12,435 bases of DNA from Bacteroidales bacterium UBA1195 (lineage in GTDB: Bacteria > Bacteroidota > Bacteroidia > Bacteroidales > WCHB1-69), in assembly GCA_002309855.1 (NCBI GenBank), contig DBYD01000023.1, positions 7,955 through 20,389 on the forward strand, read 5' to 3'. The notes beneath the pieces were generated by a model that saw nothing but the letters and a program-made list of their open reading frames with translations, was not told the origin of the DNA and did no database searches. The position numbers were made by a program, and so were the translations under genes. Of the stretch, positions 7,092-12,435 are shown in pieces. Within the stretch, counting starts at the first letter, position 1. Every line of letters begins with the position of its first letter.

Positions 7092-7108
7092 TTTCAAAAC
7101 ACCACACA

Positions 7109-7666
7109 TCAGCACAAATGTGTGACCAGGATTTTTACGCCGATGGCTATCAGCATCAGTCCGCCGACTAACCGCGCGTTGAGCCATTTAAGCTTGCCGA
7201 AACGGTATCCGACGGCACTGCCTGCCATGGAGAAGAGATATGAGACCATGCCTATTACAACAACAGGCATCCAGATAGACATTTCGATCATGGCGAAACT
7301 CACCCCCACCGCCAGCGCATCGATGCTGGTGGCGATGCCCATCAGCAGGATTTTCGGCAGGGTGAGACGGAAATCCTTGTCGGAGGTCTCCTCTGGCCGC
7401 AAAGCGTCATAACACATTTTCAGCCCCAGGAAAAGCAGAAGGCCGAAAGCAACCCAGTGGTCAAACGCTCCGATCCATGAGAGGCACTGTTCGCCCAAAA
7501 ACCAGCCGATGACAGGCATCAGTGCCTGGAACAGCCCCATGGAGAAGGCCAGCCAGACGAACGGCCACACCTTGTACCGCGCGGACTGTGTCCCGCATGC
7601 CATGCTCACCGCAAAGCAGTCCATGGCCAACGCCACCGCAAGAACAATTACAGAAATGAAATCCAT
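7109..7666 (-). CDS. mntP: Manganese efflux pump, MntP family
   Basis: Inner-membrane exporter that lowers toxic cytoplasmic Mn(II). It has 185 residues, normal for the family, with about six hydrophobic segments arranged as two repeats. Each repeat carries the conserved acidic motif: Asp16 in ALAMDCFAVSMACG (12-25) and Asp116 in ATSIDALAVGVSFA (112-125), which correspond to the residues essential for export in E. coli MntP. A hydrophilic loop (about 90-104, PEETSDKDFR) separates the halves. The start ATG is 6 bases after the stop of the lipoprotein gene, so it may be read with that gene. There is no room for a yybP-ykoY Mn riboswitch directly upstream, which often controls this family elsewhere. 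GC content returns here to the high level of the core genes. Confidence 0.93.
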   Translation of the reverse strand: MDFISVIVLAVALAMDCFAVSMACGTQSARYKVWPFVWLAFSMGLFQALMPVIGWFLGEQCLSWIGAFDHWVAFGLLLFLGLKMCYDALRPEETSDKDFRLTLPKILLMGIATSIDALAVGVSFAMIEMSIWMPVVVIGMVSYLFSMAGSAVGYRFGKLKWLNARLVGGLMLIAIGVKILVTHLC

Positions 7667-7672
7667 GGTACG

Positions 7673-8494
7673 CTATTCGTTCAAATTAAACTCCTCCGGC
7701 CCGATGCTTACAACCACAGATTTTCCGCTGGAAGAACCGACATATTTATAGACCAGTCTACGATTGGTGGCTTTTATTAACTCGGACAAATTGTGTGACG
7801 CATAATTGCCGGTTAATTCCGCAAGAATCATCCGTTTAACTTCAGATAGGTTCTCATTCAGCCTGTCGATATCAAAAACTGACTCGTCACATTCATAAAT
7901 AAGTATGAAGCTGTTTGCATCTAACAGCACATCCTTTTCAATTAACCCGTTACCCATATCAATGGGTATCTGCAGCTTTAAGTTATCATAAATGGACTTC
8001 AGCAGCACTTCCGGATCAGCATCAGTTCCAGGCCTATTTGATTTAATCTCTTCCGCAGTGATAACCAATTCAAAACTCGCGCCTTTCCCATCTATAAAAA
8101 CCAACTTCATATCCGCCCTAGCCCTTATAACAGCATCAATAATCTTTTTGAAGGATTCGTTCTGCTGGTTGGCAAAACCTAAAAGCATATTGTTGCGCAA
8201 TACGGCTTCATTTGCGCGAAGAGAATCAAAATTCATCAGTCCCGTAGCAATGCCATAGGTTATTGTAAGCGTTTTATGGGAATATTTCATATTCTCAATC
8301 GACATAAAGCTGCCCATTTGAAGTGGACATACCTTCGCCATTTCCTTGACAGCCCGCTTTAATTCCTTGTCATTTCCAGATTGATTGCCGCCACATGAGA
8401 CGTACGGCAACGTCAGAACAAGCGCAAAAAATGCAAACAAAAGATGATGGAGCCAACTGCCCCTATTCGCCAAAATATTATTTTGAATTTTCAT
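7673..8494 (-). CDS. Putative lipoprotein with two tandem copies of one domain
   Basis: A 273-residue protein of unknown function. The N-terminus has a basic stretch, a hydrophobic segment (about 17-31) and a likely lipidation site at Cys34 (LPYVSCGGNQ). The -3 Tyr is not ideal but Bacteroidota lipoboxes are loose. The mature part is an internal duplication. Unit 1 (about 45-150) and unit 2 (about 164-269) share: a proline plus Met-Gly block (CPLQMG 56-61; IPIDMG 176-181), a strand ending in Tyr (TLTITY 75-80; SFILIY 195-200), D-x-L (90-92; 210-212), an isoleucine-rich helix ending in R or RR (about 118-125; 239-246), and a closing G-x-S ... EE strand (GKGASFELVITAEEI 136-150; SSGKSVVVSIGPEEF 255-269). 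The gene is AT-rich compared with its neighbours. It starts 17 bases after the toxin remnant. Cell-envelope location is inferred; no catalytic motif is visible. Confidence 0.8.
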   Translation of the reverse strand: MKIQNNILANRGSWLHHLLFAFFALVLTLPYVSCGGNQSGNDKELKRAVKEMAKVCPLQMGSFMSIENMKYSHKTLTITYGIATGLMNFDSLRANEAVLRNNMLLGFANQQNESFKKIIDAVIRARADMKLVFIDGKGASFELVITAEEIKSNRPGTDADPEVLLKSIYDNLKLQIPIDMGNGLIEKDVLLDANSFILIYECDESVFDIDRLNENLSEVKRMILAELTGNYASHNLSELIKATNRRLVYKYVGSSSGKSVVVSIGPEEFNLNE

Positions 8495-8511
8495 AATAGT
8501 AATTAAAACTT

Positions 8512-8646
8512 TTACTTGTCATGAGAAGACATTTTCAACACTTCCAACAGACGTCCATGATCCTGCTGGTTATTCCAGATATAGAGAATCCGAACCGTTT
8601 GGTCAATAATAGCATACACCACCGACACCTCAATCTTATAGACCAT
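8512..8646 (-). pseudogene. RelE/ParE-type toxin remnant with likely internal deletion
   Basis: The frame starts with ATG inside the last codons of the antitoxin gene (11-base overlap), the usual layout for toxin-antitoxin pairs, yet encodes only 44 residues. The first eight (MVYKIEVS) look like the first strand of a RelE/ParE toxin. The rest (VVYAIIDQTVRILYIWNNQQ, then DHGRL) looks like the last strands, where these toxins read roughly VYxIxDxxVxILxIWDxRQDPxxL. The helical hairpin expected between them, around 50-60 residues, is missing without a frameshift. I therefore read it as a toxin gene that lost its middle by an in-frame deletion, and probably inactive. It could instead be a small functional protein of its own. 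An in-frame upstream extension to 8727 runs through the antitoxin gene and is not favoured. Confidence 0.6.
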
Positions 8647-8911
8647 ATCGTTCCCGAATGCTTGAAAACACCTCTTCGTTTGAATAGAAGACGGCCTTAC
8701 CGGCCTCAATCTTTTCAATGCGTTCACGAATAGCGGCTTTCATTTCCTCGTATGAATGGGCGTTAGGCGAAACGCGGCTTGACACAGGAACATCAACCGC
8801 AATGATATCATCAACCCAACTTTGCAGCCATTGGCCAAATCTCTCACTGGCAACACCAGGATAGTTGCGTGCCAGCTTGCTTTCATCCACTGTAATGTTA
8901 AAAGAACACAT
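8636..8911 (-). CDS. Antitoxin-like protein paired with the toxin remnant
   Basis: A 91-residue protein. The N-terminal strand MCSFNITVDESKLARNY (1-17) and the following helix around FGQWLQSWVDDII (25-37) could form a DNA-binding dimer. The charged C-terminus, with EEMKAAIRERIEKIEAG (55-71) and NEEVFSSIRERYGL (78-91), looks like the toxin-wrapping tail of antitoxins found next to RelE/ParE toxins in Bacteroidales. The ATG at 8911 is preferred: the 21 extra in-frame codons up to 8974 are hydrophobic and overlap the putative -7 box. It overlaps the toxin remnant by 11 bases. Known antitoxins of this layout repress their own promoter, so the 125-base gap upstream is the probable operator region. 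Family assignment is by pattern and position, without a search. Confidence 0.65.
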   Translation of the reverse strand: MCSFNITVDESKLARNYPGVASERFGQWLQSWVDDIIAVDVPVSSRVSPNAHSYEEMKAAIRERIEKIEAGKAVFYSNEEVFSSIRERYGL

Positions 8912-8971
8912 TTTTAATATGATGCTTATTATAATCAAAACACATAAGCGACATTGCTTAACAACATTTTG

Positions 8972-8979
8972 CAAAAGTA
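8972..8979 (-). promoter_or_regulatory. Possible -7 box for the antitoxin gene
   Basis: TACTTTTG followed by CA on the minus strand matches TAnnTTTG and is the same 8-mer as at the fabH promoter. Transcription would start about 55 bases before the antitoxin ATG. No TTTG is found at the -33 distance, so the call rests on this box and on its place in the only sizeable gap upstream. The rest of the 8912-9036 gap shows no gene or clear cysH terminator. Confidence 0.35.
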
Positions 8980-9036
8980 CTCAAAATCGGGATACGGACT
9001 TCCGCTGCGCGGAGAAAAAAAATGAAGAAGTGAAAA

Positions 9037-9759
9037 TCAGCCTTCCCGGCTGTGCAGGCCGCATTCGCGGTGTTCAGGGCTCTCCCACCACCAGCGGCCG
9101 GAACGGATATCCTCACCCTCCTTCACCGCACGTGTGCAGGGCTGGCAGCCGATGCTCGGGAATCCTTGGTCATGCAGTTTGTTATAAGGGACGTGACGGG
9201 TGCGGATGTACTCCCAAGTCTGTTCTTCCGTCCAGTCTATCAGCGGATTGATTTTAAGCAGGCCATGCTTTTCATCCCACTCGATGCGGTTCATGCCGTC
9301 CCGGGTGACGGACTGGCTGCGGCGCAACCCGCAAATCCAGGCATCCAGCCCGGTAAACGCGCGGGATAGCGGCTCCAGCTTTCGCACCTGGCAGCATAAA
9401 TGCCTTTTTTCCAGACTCTCATAAAAAAGGTTCACCCCCTGTTCGGTGACCATCCGCTGCAAAGCCTCCGTGTCGGGACAGAAGACCTCTATCCTTATGT
9501 TATAATGCAGGTTGGTCCTGTCCAACAGGCTGTACGTCTCCGGGAAGAGCCGTCCGGTATCCAGGGTGAAAATCCGCGCATGGGAATCGATTTGCAGCAT
9601 CATGTCCGTAATGGTCTGGTCCTCTTTGCTCAAGCTGGAGGACAACGCAATGCGGCCGCCGAACTTTTCCATGAAAAAACGCAGCAGCTCCTCCGGCGTA
9701 CAGGCCGCAAACTCTTCATTCAGACGCTCAATTTCCGATATTGTATATTTTTTCTGCAT
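9037..9759 (-). CDS. cysH: Assimilatory adenylyl-sulfate (APS) reductase
   Basis: Reduces adenylyl sulfate to sulfite and AMP using thioredoxin or glutaredoxin. It has 240 residues from the ATG; a TTG nine bases upstream is possible. The nucleotide loop is SSSLSKEDQ (40-48), with LDTGRLFPET (66-75) after it. Substrate-contact residues occur in GLRRSQS (144-150). The cysteines decide the subtype: Cys122-Cys123 (HLCCQVRK) and Cys205-x-x-Cys208 (GCQPCTR) are the four ligands of the [4Fe-4S] cluster found in APS-type enzymes and absent from E. coli-type PAPS reductase. The catalytic cysteine is Cys233 in RECGLH. It is the last gene of the operon, 17 bases after cysN. Sulfite reductase is not in the window, so the next step (sulfide, or another use of sulfite) is unseen. 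Confidence 0.94.
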   Translation of the reverse strand: MQKKYTISEIERLNEEFAACTPEELLRFFMEKFGGRIALSSSLSKEDQTITDMMLQIDSHARIFTLDTGRLFPETYSLLDRTNLHYNIRIEVFCPDTEALQRMVTEQGVNLFYESLEKRHLCCQVRKLEPLSRAFTGLDAWICGLRRSQSVTRDGMNRIEWDEKHGLLKINPLIDWTEEQTWEYIRTRHVPYNKLHDQGFPSIGCQPCTRAVKEGEDIRSGRWWWESPEHRECGLHSREG

Positions 9760-9776
9760 ATCCGTCAATTTTTCAT

Positions 9777-11054
9777 TCAGATTATCATGCCTGCGCCCAC
9801 CGTTTCAAAGCTGTCCGGATCGATAATGATCAGGGAACCGGTCGTGCGGTTTTCCACATAACGGTCAAAAACCATCGGCTGCGCCAGCCGGAGGGTCAGT
9901 TGGGCTATATCGTTCATTTTCAAGGATACCACACCCTCAATATGTTCCAAATTGTTAATATCCAACCGGAAATCCACAGATTTTACCATGCCTACGCTTT
10001 CCGATACGGTATTGCGGACAATATAGCGTTTGTGCAACTGCATCTCCTGCTCATTGAACCAGCAGCACATCATGGTCAGGCTTTGGGAAACCTGCGGCTG
10101 CGCATGTCCGGCTGAAACAATGAAATCGCCGCGGCTGATGTCGATGTCATCCTCCAGCAGCACAGAGACGGACTCGGGAGCAAAGGCTTTTTCCATCGTT
10201 TTTGCCGCCTGGTAAATGGCCTTAACATGGGATTCCATTCCGGAAGGCAGCACCCGCACGCGCTCCCCGACATGCAGCACCCCGGAGGCCAGACGGCCGG
10301 CATATCCCCTATAATCGGGAAATTTGTCAGAAATGGGACGGATCACATACTGCACCGGCAAGCGCAGGGGTTCCCCCTCCTCACCCGTCTTGTGCCCGAT
10401 AGGGACGCTCTCCAGCAGCTGCATCAGCGTACCGCCGCGGTGCCAGGGCATCTGGTCGGAATCCTTCACCACGTTGTCCCCGTATTTTGCGGAGATTGGA
10501 AGGAAGCTCATCTCCGCATGAGCCCCGATCTTCTGCATCATTGCCAGATATGCTTCGCGGATGGCTCCGAATTTCTCCTCGGAAAAGCCGATCAGATCCA
10601 TCTTGTTCACACAGACCGTGATGTGCGGAATGTTCAGCAGCACGGCGATGCAGGTGTGCCGCACCGTCTGCTCCACCACCCCATTGCGCGCATCGATCAG
10701 GATGATGGCCAGATCGGCCGTGGAGGCACCGGTGACCATGTTCCGCGTGTATTGGATGTGGCCCGGAGTGTCGGCAATGATGAACTTGCGCTTTGGTGTG
10801 GCGAAATAGCGGTAGGCCACATCGATGGTGATGCCCTGCTCGCGCTCCGCACGCAGGCCGTCGGTGAGCAGCGCCAGATTGACCTCTTCGTTGCCACGGC
10901 TGCGCGAGGCCTCCTCCACCGCCTCCAGCTGGTCCTCAAAAATGGATTTGCTGTCATACAGCAGCCGTCCAATCAGTGTGCTTTTGCCGTCATCCACGCT
11001 CCCCGCCGTGGTGAAGCGGAGCAGCTCCATGTCCAAATATCCTTTTGTATCCAT
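9777..11054 (-). CDS. cysN: Sulfate adenylyltransferase, GTPase subunit
   Basis: GTP-hydrolysing subunit that drives APS formation by CysD. It has 425 residues from the ATG chosen; a TTG nine bases upstream (11063) is less likely. It is a translation-factor-type GTPase: P-loop AGSVDDGKST (17-26), switch I GITIDVAYRYF (74-84), DTPGH (95-99), NKMD (150-153) and SAKYGDN as the last G box. Two beta-barrel domains follow, as in EF-Tu. The protein ends there and lacks the C-terminal APS kinase (CysC) domain that is fused in many CysNC proteins. With an APS-type CysH next door, no PAPS needs to be made for this route. It lies 12 bases after cysD and 17 before cysH. Neighbouring cysD is the obligatory partner. 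Confidence 0.96.
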   Translation of the reverse strand: MDTKGYLDMELLRFTTAGSVDDGKSTLIGRLLYDSKSIFEDQLEAVEEASRSRGNEEVNLALLTDGLRAEREQGITIDVAYRYFATPKRKFIIADTPGHIQYTRNMVTGASTADLAIILIDARNGVVEQTVRHTCIAVLLNIPHITVCVNKMDLIGFSEEKFGAIREAYLAMMQKIGAHAEMSFLPISAKYGDNVVKDSDQMPWHRGGTLMQLLESVPIGHKTGEEGEPLRLPVQYVIRPISDKFPDYRGYAGRLASGVLHVGERVRVLPSGMESHVKAIYQAAKTMEKAFAPESVSVLLEDDIDISRGDFIVSAGHAQPQVSQSLTMMCCWFNEQEMQLHKRYIVRNTVSESVGMVKSVDFRLDINNLEHIEGVVSLKMNDIAQLTLRLAQPMVFDRYVENRTTGSLIIIDPDSFETVGAGMII

Positions 11055-11066
11055 CAGAATCAATTT

Positions 11067-11969
11067 CTAAAAATAACCTTCCTTTTTCCTGTCCTCCATC
11101 GAGGTCTCACTGCGCTTGTCATCCGCACGGCCGCCCCGTTCGGTCACCCGCGTCGCCGCGATTTCCCCGATAATCTCCTCCAGACTGTGCGCCTCCGACA
11201 AGGTGAGCCCGGTGCAGCTGATATCCCCGATGGTGCGGCAGCGCACCCGTCTGGTCACCACCTCCTCGTCCGGTTTCAGCTTCATGCAGGGTTCCGCCGC
11301 CAGCCACTGCCCGTCCCGGAAAAAGCAACGGCGCTCATGTGTGAAATAAATGCTCGGAAGTTCTATCTGTTCCTGATAAATGTACTGCCACACATCCATT
11401 TCCGTCCAGTTGCTGATGGGGAACACCCGGAAATGCTCGCCCATGTTCTTTTTGCCGTTGAAAATGTTCCAGAGTTCAGGCCGCTGGTTTTTGGGGTTCC
11501 ATTGACCGAACTCATCGCGGTGGGAGAAAAAGCGCTCCTTGGCGCGGGCCTTCTCCTCGTCCCGGCGTGCACCGCCGATGCAGGCATCGAACCGGTATTT
11601 TTCAATGGTATCCAACAAAGTGGTGGTCTGCAAACGGTTGCGGCTGGCGTTATAGCCTTTCTCCTCCTTAACGCGGCCGGTGTCGATGCTCTCCTGCACC
11701 GAACCTACAATAAGCCTTGCATCCAGCCTCTTGACCAATGCATCCCGATAATCCAGAGTTTCCTGGAAATTGTGTCCGGTGTCAATATGCACCAGGGGGA
11801 AAGGGATTTTCGCCGGATAAAAGGCCTTGCAGGCCAGGTGGGTCACCACGATGGAATCCTTTCCGCCCGAAAAGAGGATGGCAGGACGCTCAAACTGAGC
11901 CGCCACCTCCCGAAGCACGTAAACGGATTCGGATTCCAATTCTTTCAAATGGGTAAGTTTGTTCGACAT
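11067..11969 (-). CDS. cysD: Sulfate adenylyltransferase, catalytic subunit
   Basis: Transfers AMP from ATP to sulfate to give APS, in complex with CysN. It has 300 residues, full length for the family. PP-loop motif FSGGKDS (33-39) binds the pyrophosphate. HIDTGHNFQETLDYRD (61-76), GGARRDEEKARAKER (132-146), and PISNWTEMDVWQYI (185-198) are conserved CysD blocks. The C-terminal RGGRADDKRSETSMEDRK is the usual tail that contacts CysN. The ATG at 11969 gives the standard length. It begins 27 bases after the stop of the PstB-like gene, with no terminator between, so the transporter and the activation genes may share a transcript. All active-site regions appear intact. Confidence 0.97.
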   Translation of the reverse strand: MSNKLTHLKELESESVYVLREVAAQFERPAILFSGGKDSIVVTHLACKAFYPAKIPFPLVHIDTGHNFQETLDYRDALVKRLDARLIVGSVQESIDTGRVKEEKGYNASRNRLQTTTLLDTIEKYRFDACIGGARRDEEKARAKERFFSHRDEFGQWNPKNQRPELWNIFNGKKNMGEHFRVFPISNWTEMDVWQYIYQEQIELPSIYFTHERRCFFRDGQWLAAEPCMKLKPDEEVVTRRVRCRTIGDISCTGLTLSEAHSLEEIIGEIAATRVTERGGRADDKRSETSMEDRKKEGYF

Positions 11970-11996
11970 TTTTAATAGTACCTTTTGACAATTTTT

Positions 11997-12435
11997 TTAA
12001 CTGAACACACCCGACAGGTACTTTTGGGTCAGTTCCTGCTGGGGATGATGGAAGAGCATTTCAGCGGGTCCGCTTTCCACCACCTCTCCCAAATACATGA
12101 AAACCACATTGTCCGCAATGCGCAATGCCTGATGCAGCGTGTGGGTCACCATCAGGATGGTGTAGTCTTGCTTGAGCGAGACAAAAAGATCCTCCACCCT
12201 CTTGCTGGAAATGGGATCCAAGGCGCTGGTGGCCTCATCCGCGAGGATGTACTGCGGCTCCACCGCCAGGGAACGCGCCAGGCAGAGCCGCTGCTGCTGC
12301 CCAATCGAAAGGCGCGAAGCCGGAGTGCGCACACGCCCCCGCACCTCCTCCCACAAGCCGACCGCCTGGAGCTGCTTCTGCACATTCCAGATGAGCTGCC
12401 GGTGCTTCCTGTACATTCTGTTGATGCGGCAGGCC
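11997..12435 (-). CDS. PstB-like ABC transporter ATPase (N-terminal part beyond window)
   Basis: Only the last 146 residues are visible; the frame is open to the right edge, so the ATG at 12416 is internal (upstream codons read ACRINR in frame, like the PstB block after the Q-loop). The length and motifs fit the phosphate-importer ATPase PstB: GLWEEV, signature LSIGQQQRLCLARSLAVEP, Walker B with catalytic Glu in YILADEATSALDPISS, H-loop VTHTLHQA and a C-terminal YLGEVVESGPAEMLF. Two places differ from the usual PstB: LSGGQ reads LSIGQ, and DEPTSALD reads DEATSALD. Walker A is outside the window. It lies directly upstream of cysDNH in the same direction, so it may import sulfate or another oxyanion instead of phosphate; that is inference from gene order. 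It could also be an ordinary pstB that happens to end here. Confidence 0.88.
   Translation of the reverse strand, partial: ACRINRMYRKHRQLIWNVQKQLQAVGLWEEVRGRVRTPASRLSIGQQQRLCLARSLAVEPQYILADEATSALDPISSKRVEDLFVSLKQDYTILMVTHTLHQALRIADNVVFMYLGEVVESGPAEMLFHHPQQELTQKYLSGVFS

Noticed and set aside
6957..7187. A 76-codon minus-strand frame overlapping the end of mntP and the fabH promoter
   Set aside because: It runs across the mntP C-terminus in another frame and through the likely promoter and leader; no motif and no sign of a start site.
7667..7672. Manganese riboswitch (yybP-ykoY type) before mntP
   Set aside because: Only 6 bases separate mntP from the upstream stop codon, so no room exists for the roughly 100-base element.
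9001..9036. Intrinsic terminator after cysH
   Set aside because: There is a T tract and a small CCGC/GCGG hairpin on the minus strand, but the tract comes before the hairpin, which is the wrong order.
10227..11975. A 582-codon open frame on the plus strand opposite cysN and cysD
   Set aside because: It lies antisense to two certain genes, spans their junction, and its translation shows no family motif. High GC with strong codon bias often leaves such open antisense frames.

Overview
The window looks like a piece of a Bacteroidota chromosome, most likely Bacteroidales. The evidence is indirect. Intergenic gaps are short and AT-rich with weak Shine-Dalgarno sequences. Two sites match the Bacteroides-type -7 box TAnnTTTG. 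There is a lipoprotein with a Bacteroides-like short leader, and gene families of the kind found in gut Bacteroidales. GC is high in the core genes (about 67% in one hand-counted 60-base segment of cysN), which would suit an Alistipes/Rikenellaceae-like genome, but that placement is a guess. All 15 genes I can support lie on the minus strand, so transcription runs from high to low coordinates. No RNA genes, insertion sequences or CRISPR arrays were seen.

At the right-hand (upstream) end is a sulfate-assimilation operon: a PstB-like ABC ATPase cut by the window edge, then cysD, cysN and cysH, with gaps of 12 to 27 bases. CysDN makes adenylyl sulfate (APS). CysH carries the iron-sulfur cysteine pattern of APS reductases, and CysN has no fused APS kinase domain, so sulfite is probably made directly from APS.

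Next comes a low-GC patch (about 7673-8990; two hand-counted 60-base segments gave 37% and 40%). It holds an antitoxin-like gene, an overlapping toxin gene that seems to have lost its middle, and a lipoprotein built from two copies of one domain. This patch looks like accessory DNA inserted between cysH and the manganese-efflux gene mntP.

Downstream of mntP is a compact fatty-acid elongation set, fabH-fabF-fabZ-fabG-acpP, with its own likely promoter and a clear intrinsic terminator after acpP. It is followed by etfB-etfA and a long acyl-CoA dehydrogenase that runs off the left edge. The set has condensation, ketoreduction, dehydration and a carrier protein but no FabI, FabK, FabL or FabV enoyl reductase. 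The neighbouring flavin dehydrogenase and electron-transfer flavoprotein could supply that missing chemistry, or could run it in reverse. This is the most interesting hypothesis here. It is inference from gene order, and the terminator between the two groups weakens it.
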